A stretch of DNA of 64,000 nt from Neocallimastix lanati (nom. inval.) (GCA_016946835.1 JACVTC010000023.1:468501-532500), one strand, 5' to 3'; positions 1 through 14,090 are shown, counted from the stretch's first letter. Notes: generated by a model not told the origin, from the sequence alone. Numbers and translations are program-made.

Positions 1-27
1 ATATTTAAATATTAAAATAAAATGGCA

Positions 28-180
28 CATATAATTTCTTTGAAAAAATAATTATTAAAAATATTTAAAATGTGATATATTTCAAAAAAAATAATGATTT
101 ACATTCGCCATATTCTGAAAATTTTTATTTATTTATTAATTTATTCATTTAATTATTTAATAATAATATTTAATAATATT
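28..180 (+). repeat. Dispersed repeat, copy A (uninterrupted)
   Basis: This roughly 150-bp segment recurs in the same orientation at 6077-6216 plus 6561-6585. Both copies share the ATAATTTCTTTGAAAAA start, the ACATTCGCCATATTCTGAAAA middle and the TTTAATAATAATATTTAATAATAT end. In copy B a MITE interrupts the AATAATAAT stretch; here the stretch is continuous, so this copy acts as a paralogous empty site. The nature of the repeat itself is not recognised. Confidence 0.8.
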
Positions 181-420
181 TCTTTTTATACTATTTTCTA
201 ATTATAAAGTTTGTTTATTATATGGAAATATAATAATTTACATTAATTTAAAATACTGTAAAAATTATAATAAAATTCATGTTAATATATATGAATATGC
301 TATATCATTTACTTTATTATATAATTTATTTGTTGCTAAATTCAGTTTTTATATTAATTTCATATCAATATCTTATTTATTTTATTTTATCATATTATAT
401 ATTATTATTTCACTGCATAT

Positions 421-2965
421 TTATTTTATTTTATTTTATTTTATTTTATTTCGATTGATACTTGCAATTTATTATAATTCACATATTTATTTTATTTTAT
501 TAGTACTTGTATTTTTATTATAATTCAAATATTTATTTTGTTTTATTTTATTTTATTTTTATTAATACTTGTATTTTTATTATAATTCAAATATTTTTTT
601 TATTTTATTTTATTTTATTTTATTTTATTTTATTTTATTTTTATTAATACTTTATTCCTTTATATTCACTATTTATTTTATTTTATTTTATTTTATTTTA
701 TTTTATTTTATTTTATTTTATTTTATTTTATTTTATTTTATTTTATTTTATTTTATTTTATTTTATTTTATTTTATTTTATTTTATTTTATTTTATTTTA
801 TTTTATTTTATTTTATTTTATTTTATTTTATTTTATTTTATTTTATTTTATTTTATTTTATTTTATTTTTATTAATACTTTATTCCTTTATATTACTTCA
901 CTATTTATTTTATTTTATTTCTTTTATTTTCTTTTATTTTATTTTATTTTTATTAATACTTTATTCTTTAATATTACTTCACTATTTATTTTATTTTATT
1001 TCTTTTATTTTATTTTATTTTATTTTATTTTATTTTATTTTATTTCTTTTATTTTATTTTATTTTATTTTATTTTATTTTATTTTATTTTATTTTATTTT
1101 ATTTTATTTTATTTTATTTTATTTTATTTTATTTTATTTTATTTTATTCTATTTTATTTTATTCAATCTGTATTTCATATTTATATTTCAACTATTTATT
1201 TTATTTTATTCATTCTGTATTTCATATTTATATTTCAACTATTTATTTTATTTTATTCATTCTGTATTTCATATTTATATTTCAACTATTTATTTTATTT
1301 TATTCAATCTGTACTTTATATTTATATTTCAACTATTAATTTTATTTTATTCATCCTGTACTTTATATTTATATTTCAACTATTTATTTTATTTTATTCA
1401 TTCTGTACTTCATATTTATATTTCAACTATTTATTTTATTTTATTCAATCTGTACTTTATATTTATATTTCAACTATTTATTTTATTTTATTCATTCTGT
1501 ACTTCATATTTATATTTCAACTATTTATATTATTTTTATTTTATTTTATTTTATTTTATTTTATTTTATTTTATTTTATTTTTATTAATACTTTATTCCT
1601 TTATATTACTTCACTATTTATTTTATTTTATTTCTTTTATTTTCTTTTATTTTATTTTATTTTTATTAATACTTTATTCTTTAATATTACTTCACTATTT
1701 ATTTTATTTTATTTCTTTTATTTTATTTTATTTTATTTTATTTTATTTTATTTTATTTTATTTTATTTTATTTCTTTTATTTTATTTTATTTTATTTTAT
1801 TTTATTTTATTTTATTTTATTTTATTTTATTTTATTTTATTTTATTTTATTTTATTCAATCTGTACTTCATATTTATATTTCAATATTTATTCATTTTAT
1901 TTTATTGTATTTTATTTTATTTTATTTTATTTTATTTTATTTTATTTTATTTTATTTTATTTTATTTTATTTTATTTTATTTTATTCAATCTGTATTTCA
2001 TATTTATATTTCAACTATTTATTTTATTTTATTCATTCTGTATTTCATATTTATATTTCAACTATTTATTTTATTTTATTCAATCTGTACTTTATATTTA
2101 TATTTCAACTATTTATTTTATTTTATTCATTCTGTACTTCATATTTATATTTCAACTATTTATTTTATTTTATTCAATCTGTACTTTATATTTATATTTC
2201 AACTATTTATTTTATTTTATTCATTCTGTACTTCATATTTATATTTCAACTATTTATATTATTTTTATTTTATTTTATTTTATTTTATTTTATTTTATTT
2301 TATTTTATTTTATTTTATTTTATTTTATTTTATTTTATTTTATTCAATCTGTACTTCATATTTTTATTTCAACTATTTATTTTATTTTATTTTATTCAAT
2401 CTGTACTTCATATTTATATTTCAACTATTTATTTTATTTTATTCATTCTGTATTTCATATTTTTATTTCAACTATTTATTTTATTTTATTCAATCTGTAC
2501 TTTATATTTATATTTCAACTATTTATTTTATTTTATTTTATTCAATCTGTACTTCATATTTATATTTCAACTATTTATTTTATTTTATTCATCCTGTACT
2601 TCATATTTATATTTCAACTATTTATTTTATTTTATTCATCCTGTACTTCATATTTATATTTCAACTATTTATATTATTTTTATTTTATTTTATTTTATTT
2701 TATTTTATTTTATTTTATTCAATCTGTACTTCATATTTTTATTTCAACTATTTATTTTATTTTATTTTATTCAATCTGTACTTCATATTTATATTTCAAC
2801 TATTTATTTTATTTTATTCATTCTGTATTTCATATTTATATTTCAACTATTTATTTTATTTTATTCAATCTGTACTTTATATTTATATTTCAACTATTAA
2901 TTTTATTTTATTCATCCTGTACTTCATATTTATATTTCAACTATTTATTTTATTTTATTTTATTT
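421..2965 (+). repeat. TTTTA pentanucleotide arrays interleaved with a 47-bp minisatellite
   Basis: About 2.5 kb of (TTTTA)n alternates with a roughly 47-bp unit containing TTCATTCTGTACTTCATATT and TTCAACTATT, repeated many times from about 1165 onward with C/T and A/T variants. A larger block (868-1150, with TATTCCTTTATATTACTTCAC) recurs at about 1579-1850, showing higher-order duplication. The long open frames here (runs of Phe, Tyr, Leu, Ile) are products of the repeat and not genes. Confidence 0.9.
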
Positions 2966-3823
2966 TATATACTTATACTTCTATATTATTACATTCTGTA
3001 TTTTTTTCATTTTATTTTTAAATATTCTTTTTAAAATTCTTATTTCCTTTTTAATATTTTTTTATCTAATATTTTAAATAAATTTTATATAATACGAAAA
3101 TCTTTTTTACTCAGGAGCATTATATTTAACTTGATAAGGAAAGATTATTTGAAAATTTAATTATAAATATTAAATTAAAACTTTTTTTTAGTAATAGTAA
3201 TAATAACAATAACATTTTTAAACATAAATTTCTATTAAATAATAAATAAATTATTTTAGATATTTATATTATACAAATCTAATAAACTAACAAAAAGAGC
3301 ATTACTATTTTTATAAATAGTAAAGTTTTTTTTAGAAAGCCTGATAGAAATAATTTAAAATATTAATTATTTTCTTTTATAAGTATTATAATACTTAAAT
3401 ATCATTATATATATTTAAAATGTATATTTGAATATTTATTAAAAATATGAAATATACATTAAATATATTTTTAAAAAATATATTAATTTAATAATTGGTT
3501 TATTTTATAAAAATTATTTATTTATTTATTAATTTACTACAATATAAAATAAAAATAATGCGAAATGCAATACATTCATATTTTTAATATTTTATAATAC
3601 TAATATATAATAATAAAGACATCTTTTAATTTTATTTAATAATCTTTAATTAAGTAAAAAATATTTAAAATAAATTTATAAAAAAAATTTTTTTTTAATA
3701 TTTTTAAGCTAACCCTATCAATAAATATTAAATAAATTTCAATATTGAATTTCTTATTAAATAAAAAAATTTAATTTTCAATTAATTGTAATTATGATTT
3801 TGAAAGGATTTTAATAATTATTT
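2966..3823. other. A/T-rich spacer downstream of the MULE transposase
   Basis: Nothing coding is visible. This stretch lies 3' of the minus-strand transposase and should contain the far terminus of that element, but I could not find an inverted copy of its 6076 end. Weak candidates are GGAGCATT near 3112 and GAGCATT near 3296; neither has a matching target duplication. Confidence 0.5.
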
Positions 3824-5275
3824 TTATTTTGTTTTATTAAAATTAATGATTTCATTATTCAATCTAATTAAACAATTAAACCAATTTTCGATGATATCAT
3901 TTTTACTACATCCAATATTTTTTAATTCGACTTCCATATTTTTATAATATTCAACTAAAATATTAATGTCATCGACCCTTTCTGATATTCTGCTCTTTTT
4001 TCTCCAAATTCCTTTAATTCTCATATGATAATCATAGTAAGATTTGGATTCTTCAAATTGTATTGTATATATTAATTTATAAAATGAAGGCTTTTTTACA
4101 AATAAATTTTTTAAATAACTGTTATAAGATTCTGAAGCATTATTTGTTATGTGGTCTATATTATTGTAATAATTCCAATATTTTATATTATAGATATTTA
4201 GAAATGTTTTCTCAAAATAATCTAAAAAATTCAAAAATTGGGAACAGGTAGATTTATATCTCATGCATGTATTTTTAATTTTATTAAAAATATCAGGTAT
4301 GTATTCAATATTAATAAAACATAAATTAGAAATGGCTTTATAATAAGTATTTAAAATATTATGATCTTTCACTTCCTTGTAACATAATTTATTTTTTTTT
4401 GTCATTAATAATCTTTTATAATGCCAAAAACAATATTTAATATTTATATTGGGAAAAATATTTTCCACTGCATTAGATATTCCTTTTTCAAAATCACAAT
4501 GAAAAATTTTTTCTGAGAAATTAATATTTGCATTATATTTAATTATATTTTTTTTTATTTCATTAAATAATATTTCGTAAGTTATTTGTTCTTTGTTTTT
4601 TAATATTGACATGGAAGTAGTGTAAAAACAATTTAATTCTGTAACATAAGTTCTGGTAATGAATACTTGATAACTATTAGTTGGAGCTATTAAAAATGTA
4701 CCATCAGCAAATATATGTTTATTCTCCATAAATAATTTTGCTTGGAATGGTGATTGAAAAATTATTATATTAGAATTTTTGAATATCATAAAGTATTCAC
4801 CTCTTATTGTTTTATAATATTCAGATACATTAGGAACTTCATCTAATGTTTTTACATTAGGAAATAATTGTTTGTTTTTATATCTTGTTATTTGGGATTT
4901 AATTGTTTTATATTCAGGGCATATATATCCTATTTCTTGAGAAATTTTATCAAATATGCGTTTTGATTTTATATCAGAAGGAATCAAACTTTTTTTTATT
5001 TCATCTTTAATTTTATGTTTTATTAATGATTTGGATGCATTAATTTCATTACCAGGATGATTATGTGAAGAATCATAATTTAAAACCTCTTTATTATCAT
5101 TTAAAATAATAAAAGACTTACATTTATTTAATGTTTTATATTCTGTACATCTATATATTTTTGTATTATCTTTTTTTAATTTTGAAAAATTATATTTAAA
5201 TTTTCGATCTATAATTATTTGCTCTTTTCCTCGATTTGTTTCACTTATATCAATTTTTAGATTTCCCTCCATCAA
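3824..5275 (-). CDS. MULE-type transposase with N-terminal FLYWCH zinc finger (intact)
   Basis: An uninterrupted 483-residue frame. Residues about 10-75 form a FLYWCH-type finger with Cys43, Cys52, His71 and His73 as probable zinc ligands. Residues about 180-390 carry the MULE DDE core: FADGTF (Asp191), HCDFEKG (Asp261), the CFWHYK motif (Cys282/His285), and NNASES with Glu382 as the likely third catalytic acid. Proteins of this type cut and paste Mutator-like elements and usually make 8-11 bp target duplications. A broken homologue with the same domain order lies at 58769-60189. The gene starts about 800 bp inside a probable element end at 6076. The start at MMEG is the first Met of the frame and leaves the finger complete. 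No intron is needed. The intact frame with all catalytic residues suggests it could still make protein; expression is unknown. Confidence 0.88.
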   Translation of the reverse strand: MMEGNLKIDISETNRGKEQIIIDRKFKYNFSKLKKDNTKIYRCTEYKTLNKCKSFIILNDNKEVLNYDSSHNHPGNEINASKSLIKHKIKDEIKKSLIPSDIKSKRIFDKISQEIGYICPEYKTIKSQITRYKNKQLFPNVKTLDEVPNVSEYYKTIRGEYFMIFKNSNIIIFQSPFQAKLFMENKHIFADGTFLIAPTNSYQVFITRTYVTELNCFYTTSMSILKNKEQITYEILFNEIKKNIIKYNANINFSEKIFHCDFEKGISNAVENIFPNINIKYCFWHYKRLLMTKKNKLCYKEVKDHNILNTYYKAISNLCFINIEYIPDIFNKIKNTCMRYKSTCSQFLNFLDYFEKTFLNIYNIKYWNYYNNIDHITNNASESYNSYLKNLFVKKPSFYKLIYTIQFEESKSYYDYHMRIKGIWRKKSRISERVDDINILVEYYKNMEVELKNIGCSKNDIIENWFNCLIRLNNEIINFNKTK

Positions 5276-5355
5276 AATTTTTAATATAAATATTAATAAA
5301 TATGAAATATTTATTTTTTATTTTTTATTTAATATGTATTTTCAATTTTTTTAAA

Positions 5356-5990
5356 AATTACAGTTATAAATATAAATAAATATGAAAAATATGAAAATAT
5401 TTTATTTTATTACAAGAAAATTACTAAAAAAATATTTATCTTTTTTTTTTTTTTATTTTATTTTTTCATTATAAAATAAAATATTTATTTAATTATTATT
5501 TATTTATATAATAAAAAATTACAGTTATAAATATAAATAAATATGAAAATATTTTATTTTATTTCAAGAAAATTACTAATAAAATATTTTATTTCAAGAA
5601 AATTACTAAAAAAATATTTATCTTTTCTTTTTTTTATTTTATTTTTTTATTATAAAATAAAATATTTATTTAATTATTATTTATTTATTTATTTATATAA
5701 TAAAAAATTACAGTTATAAATATAAATAAAAATGAAAATATTTTATTTTATTTTTTTAGTATTTTATTTTTTTAATCTTTTTTATTTTTTTTATTTTTTT
5801 ATTTTTTTTATTTTTTTATTTTTTTTATTTTTTTATTTTTTTATTTTTTTATTTTTTTTATTTTTTTATTTTTTTTTTTTTTTATTTTTTTATTTTTTTA
5901 TTTTTTTATATTTTTTATTATCAAATATATATTAAATTATGAAATTATTATAAAATAAAATATTTATTTAATTATTATTTAATTATTTAT
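5356..5990. repeat. Tandem direct repeat of about 160-190 bp, three copies
   Basis: Copies start at about 5356, 5517 and 5706, each with AATTACAGTTATAAATATAA followed by a run of ATTTTATTTCAAGAAAATTACT and a T-rich tract. The third copy is expanded by (ATTTTTTT)n at about 5745-5920. The array sits between the transposase start and the element terminus at 6076, so it is probably internal to the element and may hold its promoter or subterminal sites. Confidence 0.75.
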
Positions 5991-6002
5991 TTATATAAAA
6001 AA

Positions 6003-6076
6003 TTTATATATAATACGCCATCTCAAAAAACATGTGGCTTATATCATTCACGTGCGGTTCCGAAACGCGCTCTCCC
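6003..6076 (-). repeat. Probable terminus of the 3824-5275 MULE element
   Basis: Read on the minus strand from 6076, the sequence begins GGGGAGAGCGCGTTTCGGAA and soon reaches CCACATG and GGCGTATTA. The MITEs in this window begin GGGAGAGTTGCATTTC and also carry CATGTGGCGTATTA. Immediately outside (from 6077) dispersed repeat copy B starts, which gives an independent boundary. The opposite end was not found, so no target duplication can be checked. This is also the most GC-rich patch for kilobases. Confidence 0.55.
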
Positions 6077-6585
6077 CATATAATTTCTTTGAAAAAATGA
6101 TTATTAAAAATATTTAAAATGTGATATATTTCAAAAAAAATGATTATTTACATTCGCCATATTCTGAAAATTTTTATTTATTTATTAATTTATTCATTTA
6201 TTTATTTAATAATAATGGGGCATTTCGCCAAATTGCATTTCGCCAATTTTTTTGAAAGCATGTGGCGTATTAAAAAAATGTGGCGTTTCGCCGGATTGAA
6301 AATTATTAATTAAATAAATAAATCAATAAATAAAATTAAATATTATTAATATCGCATAAAAACAATTTTAAAAAAAATATATTTTGAATTAATATTTATT
6401 TTTTTATTCATTTATTTATATCAATACTCTACTTGTCGAAATGCAACCTGGCGAAAAGCAACTTGGGGAAATGCAACTTTGGGAAATGCAACATTTTAAT
6501 ACTACGTCACTTGGCGAAATGCAACTTGGGGAAATGCAATTTGGGAAATGCAACTCTCCCAATAATAATATTTAATAATATAATT
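6077..6585 (+). repeat. Dispersed repeat, copy B, interrupted by MITE-1
   Basis: This is the second copy of the repeat at 28-180, split into 6077-6216 and 6561-6585. Similarity stops near 6585, where the LTR-like sequence starts. Confidence 0.8.
6217..6560 (-). mobile_element. MITE-1 (MULE-derived, 344 bp)
   Basis: The element runs from GGGGCATTTCGCC to CAACTCTCCC and is flanked by a perfect 9-bp duplication AATAATAAT (6208-6216 and 6561-6569). It is a reverse-orientation copy of MITE-4. Both ends are built from inverted copies of a 15-bp unit like TTGCATTTCGCCAAG. The A/T-rich middle has no coding capacity, so transposition would need a transposase in trans; the MULEs in this window are the obvious source. 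Confidence 0.9.
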
Positions 6586-7067
6586 TATTTTTCAAGTATA
6601 AATTAATGTCATAAATCAATTTTAAATCTAATGATTTTATAATGTTCTTAATAAGTGGCTTGATTTCTCTATATTAATTATAACTATAATTTAATAAAAT
6701 AAGAAATAATAAATTTTATAACATAAATCAATGTTTTAATTATATTTACCTTTATATAGCTTTATATAGTTATTAAATATTTCCATATAAATAATAGTGA
6801 TCAATATTTATCATACTTGAAACATAAAAACTCATTAAATAAGTTTATTTTAATCATAAGAACAACTAATTTAATAATTAATTATAATCAAATAGAATAA
6901 GAATAAAACATTTCTCTGAATTAAGTAAAAGTGTGTGTGAAAATTTTAAAATGTATAATCAATTATAATTATTTTTTATTTGAATAAATATATATATATC
7001 ATAATAATGAAATTTAAATAAATAATTTAATAATTACTTTAATAAATTTAATAAGTTAGTCCCAACA
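6585..7067 (-). mobile_element. Ty1/copia-type LTR (3' LTR of decayed element 1)
   Basis: About 480 bp matched in the same orientation by 27540-28017. Shared blocks include AAATTAATG, TCTAATGATTTTA, GTGGCTTGATTT, AAATCAATGTTTTAATTATA and CATTTCTCTGAATTAAG. On the minus strand the element starts TGTTGGGA, a typical copia LTR start, preceded by a purine-rich stretch (GGTTCAAGGAAGTAT) that fits a polypurine tract. The decayed copia pol lies just upstream in that orientation, so this is its 3' LTR. I could not find the CA end near 6585, nor a target duplication. Confidence 0.7.
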
Positions 7068-7299
7068 ATACTTCCTTGAACCAGGGTTACATCATACAGT
7101 TAAATAATCAATGATATTTTTCCATTAATAATATTTTTATCATAAAATTTATATATATGATTATGGTTTATACAAATTATAATGACCATTATATTAAATT
7201 TTATTTCTAACATTCCTCCTAAAGTTTACTATCTCTTAAATATAATCCATTTAATCATTAAAGCTAAAAAGAATGTTTTCTTTGAATTTATTCATTAGA

Positions 7300-8950
7300 A
7301 TTGAATTTAATTTATTCATTAGAGATGAATTTAAAAACATTGTAAAAAAATTCATCGGGCTAAATTAAGTTCTGATGTAATATAATTTTATTTTATTTTA
7401 CCTTCTTGAACTAGTTCTCCAATTTTTATGTTATTTTAAGTTGATAATGTTTTCACGAAAGACTCATGTTTTCATTTTTGCAAATTATATATTGCAACCT
7501 TAATTATCAGAATTAATTATTATATTATTTATATTTATATTCAATTCAATTCGATTTAATTGAATTCACTAAATCAAAAAAAAAAATTTTTTTATACCAT
7601 AAACATTAATGAGCTTATTCATATATTCATTGGTATTCACTTTCTATAGGTTGAAATAGCTACGGTATTTTTTTAATTTTGAGTATCAACTTAAACTGGT
7701 CCTAAATTCATTGTCATTACAAATCTTGTGGTAGATTTTCAAATATCCGGATCAACGCCTAAACCCGTATCAACATAAATTTCAAAATGTTATTTATTAA
7801 TCTTTTCTAAAATTTTTTTTTTTTTTTTTTCCATCGTTGGGTTCGAATTTTAAAATATACAAATGTCTTTAAAACATTGAACCAATCTTTCGCAATTAGG
7901 ATTTGGGCTCTTTCATAATGCTTAACTTTCGGGATATATAGAATATCTGATCTTGTTTCAATAGCTAGATACAGTAAATCTCCTTCAGCTTTTCTATAAT
8001 TGGTGGAATTGAGGGTTTTTTTTATTTTTTTGGTTTTGTTTTAATTAATTATTATAAATCGAAATCATATTTAAACAAGGTTTAAAAATTTATCTGCATT
8101 ATATTTCTTTATAAAAATATCATTCATGTATCTCTCCTCTTTTTTGGGGAATTAAATATCCATTTTTACATTTTATAATACTTTATACCATTATATTTCT
8201 TTATAAAAGTATATTGTCTACATACATACACGCCTAATAGGTATTTTATTTCACTGTTTTTTTTTTATTATATATTTATTTTTATTTTTATTTTTATTTT
8301 TTATTTTTATTTTTATTTTTATTTTTATTTTTATTTTTATTTTTATTTTTATTTTTATTTTTTATTTTTATTTTTATTTTTATTTTTTATTTTTATTTTT
8401 ATTTTTATTTTTATTTTAACATACAAACAGGAATCACTTATTATTCATATAAATTTTAGTTACAATAAAACTATATTCAAAATGTTGTTCCACATTCGCA
8501 CTACTTGTTTCAGTTTCAATCTGTATATTGATTTATTTATTTATTTAACTTATAATGCTTCTTGCCTTTTCATTTATCACCTTCAGGTAGTTAAATTCCA
8601 TATAAAAAAAATTTTTCTATTAACTTGTCTTTTTTTTTTTTTTTTTTATAAATATATTCTGTCTTGATATCCAATGGATGAATATATTAAATAATAATTC
8701 TTAGTGGCAATAGAGTCAATAATTCTCATGGTAAGAATGTGTCTTTTTTATAATCTTATTCCATAGTGTTGAATGAATCCCCACGAGCAATGAAAACTGG
8801 TCTTTTTTTTTTTCTCACAAGATTTCCATTAGTATCGTATTTTTTTTTTTTTAAGAAAAAATCAAAGTGTAGATATATTATTAACATCTTTCGGGAACCT
8901 TTTTTTTTTATGGAAGTATAAAAATTCATTCTCCTCATATTATCTAGTTC
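7300..8950 (-). pseudogene. Decayed Ty1/copia reverse transcriptase and RNase H (element 1)
   Basis: Translated on the minus strand with frame changes, the order of motifs is that of copia pol. About 8940-8750 gives DTNGNLVRKK followed by a VARG-like end, as in the RT N-terminus. About 8600-8490 gives a LPEG motif then KLNK, as in the KLxKSLYGLKQ region. About 8000-7945 gives AEGDLLYLAIETRSDI, matching the YRxAVGSLLYLAxxTRPDI block. About 7670-7625 gives TVAIST then ESEY, matching RNase H TVALSTxEAEY. About 7425-7400 gives LVQEG. Stops and frameshifts occur throughout, so it is not functional. The motif identification is from memory of the family; the order and spacing to the LTR at 7067 make chance unlikely. 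Confidence 0.8.
8262..8418 (+). repeat. (ATTTTT)n hexanucleotide array
   Basis: About 25 copies of ATTTTT with a few T insertions, lying inside the decayed copia pol and separating two RT segments. It probably expanded after the element died. Confidence 0.9.
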
Positions 8951-9369
8951 GTTATAAACCCGCTTTTATTCATTCATTCATTTTTTTTTTGTCTTTACGT
9001 AAAAATATATCTTGAGAAGATAATGGTTTCATCTGATTCCTGATGATATATAAAAGACGTCATCTATGATTTCATCATTATAGAATTTTTTTTTTCTTTT
9101 TTCATATATCTTTTTTTTTTATTTTCTCGTATGAATTTTATTTTCTGACTGATTTTTCATTAATATTTTCAATAATTATATAATCTTTATTGACATTTTC
9201 AATATTTATATAATTTTTTATTGACACTTTCATTATCTATATAATTTTCATTATTAACATTATTACATGAATTATTTTTTTTTGTTTTCTTCAATTTAAT
9301 CATTTAGCTGTTTATTTATATTTAAATTTAATTTTTTTCTTTCTTCTTTTTATTTATATCTTTATTTAA

Positions 9370-12060
<2,691 letters not shown>

Positions 12061-12848
12061 CATAATTATCTAAAATCCAAAAAAAAAAATAAAAAATAAA
12101 AAAAATAAAAAAATATAAATATAAAATTAAAAAAAAATATATATATATATATATAAATATATATAAAAAAAATAAATAAATATAGAAAAATTAAAAAAAA
12201 AAAAAAAATTAAAATAATATGTAGTTTTTTTTTTCTTTTTCTTTTTTCAGTAGTTGATAATTATTAAAGTAAATTAAAACAGTTGTATATTTTGTTATAA
12301 TGAATAATCTTTTTCTCCTTTTTTTTTCTATCTTTGAGTTCTGGATTTTCTAATCGATTAAAAAAAAAAAACACGGTCTATGTAATAATAACTTTCTAAA
12401 AAAAATAATCATATATTAATTAAAATGAAAAGGTAAATAAAATGTTAGTAGTGGAAGACTATAAAAAGATTCCCCATCCGTTAATTAAAGTCTTACACAC
12501 AAGCTTTGGAGTGAATCCATCTCCTACATTTCCATTTTATAAATAGCTACATGAGAGTTTAAATAATAGTATAGAAAAGTACAAATACAAAATAATGCTA
12601 AAGTAAAAAAAAAAAAAAATACAATAGATTCATTACAATGATACTATGTAGAAACTACATAATTATTATTAATGATATAACTCCAATGTTTACTACATAT
12701 CTAAATTCCAAAAAAAAAAAAAAAAAAAAAAAAAAAGATAAACCATCAGGTTCACTTTCTATAATATTCCAATATTCCAAAAAATTTTTCTCTCTTCATA
12801 CTAGAAGCCACTTAAGAAAGGATAATCATAGATTATCATCAGAATTAC

Positions 12849-12881
<33 letters not shown>

Positions 12882-13463
12882 TAATTAGTACACCTGATAA
12901 TATAGGCTATTCCTTTTTCCCATCAGGCCTCCATAGACCAAGAAAAACAATCCATATCATAGGGGTAAATTTTTTAAAAAAAAAAAAAATGTTAAAATTT
13001 TAAAGTTCAATCAATATAAAATTTAATCTTCCTTATTACCTACTGTGCAATGTGTTTTGGTATATATTTATTTAATAAAAAAAAAATTAAAAAATTATAT
13101 AAAAAATTTAAAATTTATTCTAAAATTTTAAAAAACAAAAAAAATTTCAAAGTAATTATAAAATTAAAAAAAAAAAAAATTGTAATTACATCATAAAAAA
13201 AAGAAAAAATATATTTATATTTATATTTATATTTATATTATTATTATATTTTTTTACTTTTTTTTTTAATTAATAAAATAAAAATAATGAAAAATATAAT
13301 AATTATTTTATTTTTCTAAACTCTAATATCTTTTATACTATTTTTTTTTTGTCTACAAATATTGTATCATTAATATTATTATTTATATAATAATAAAAAT
13401 AAATATTTCTCTTTTTTTCAATATTTATTTTATTCTATTTTATTTTATTTTTATATTTTAATT
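12061..13463. other. A/T-rich spacer with poly-A and poly-T runs
   Basis: No gene could be supported. 12760-12960 is somewhat less A/T-rich but shows no recognisable protein on either strand. At 12996-13075 a segment containing TTTTAAAGTTCAATCAATAT and GGTATATATTTATT recurs in degraded form at 16785-16865; the two lie 3' of the GST and MAF1 genes respectively. The nature of this repeat is unknown. Confidence 0.5.
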
Positions 13464-14090
13464 TTAATTGTGATGATAAAAATAGTTATCAAAAAAGCCT
13501 TTTAATTCATTTTCCCTTATTCTTTCAAGTAATTTCTTTAAGTTAGGCATAACTTCATCAATATCAGGTTTCCATAAAATATCATGAAGGGTAGGAATGG
13601 CACATGCTAAATAGATATCTGCTGTAGAAAAGTGATCTCCTAAATAGTAGGGACCATTACCGAGGCGTTGATATCTCTTCTCATACCGATCAATATATAA
13701 TTTAAATTCATCAATACCTGCCTGTTTTAATGTTTCTTTTTTGGCAGGGTCTTCGCAAAAGTTCCATTTTCTGAAATTTTCCAGTAACTCTTCATACGAA
13801 TTTAATAGGCTATTAATTTCATATTGTTCATCGATATCTCTTCCATAAATATTAAAAAGTTGGGACAAATAAATAATGATAGCCATACTTTGACATAACT
13901 TTTTACCTTTATATTCTAAAACGGGAGCTCTATGAAATTCAAATAAGTTCGAAAATTTTTTGTCATTAAACCATTCATCACTACCGATAACATTATCCAC
14001 CCAATTAGCTTTAGCATAATATAAAATAGCTCTTGGAATAATTCCTCTTCCATTGAGAGGGAAATAATGTAAAACAAATTTTTCACACAT
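13464..14090 (-). CDS. Glutathione S-transferase (sigma/mu-like), single exon
   Basis: A 208-residue protein, the usual length for a cytosolic GST. The N-terminal thioredoxin-like domain (about 1-80) has Tyr9 in LHYFPLNGRG, the position of the catalytic tyrosine in sigma, mu and alpha classes. Pro56 in RAPVLEY is the conserved cis-proline, and Gln67-Ser68 in CQSMAIIIYL is the glutathione-binding pair. The C-terminal helical domain (about 85-205) contains the YYLGDHFSTADIYLA block, where the helix 6 N-capping Ser/Thr-x-x-Asp motif sits. It probably conjugates glutathione to electrophiles or reduces peroxides in the cytosol; the true substrate cannot be read from sequence. The start is the first Met and matches the family start. 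There is no signal peptide. Flanks are A/T-rich with no partner gene close by. Confidence 0.93.
   Translation of the reverse strand: MCEKFVLHYFPLNGRGIIPRAILYYAKANWVDNVIGSDEWFNDKKFSNLFEFHRAPVLEYKGKKLCQSMAIIIYLSQLFNIYGRDIDEQYEINSLLNSYEELLENFRKWNFCEDPAKKETLKQAGIDEFKLYIDRYEKRYQRLGNGPYYLGDHFSTADIYLACAIPTLHDILWKPDIDEVMPNLKKLLERIRENELKGFFDNYFYHHN

Noticed and set aside
569-2900. Long plus-strand open frames rich in Phe, Tyr, Leu and Ile
   Set aside because: They follow directly from the TTTTA and 47-bp repeats, which lack stops in one frame; no domain, intron or start context.
28-6216. The two 150-bp direct repeats as LTRs or ends of one 6-kb element carrying the MULE gene
   Set aside because: The repeats are direct, lack TG...CA ends, and the MULE-type terminus at 6076 ends just before copy B, so copy B looks like flanking DNA.
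12638-13003. Plus-strand frame with SGSLSIIFQYSKKFFS-like text
   Set aside because: Interrupted by poly-Lys and poly-Tyr-Ile from homopolymer and (AT)n runs; neither strand gives a recognisable protein.
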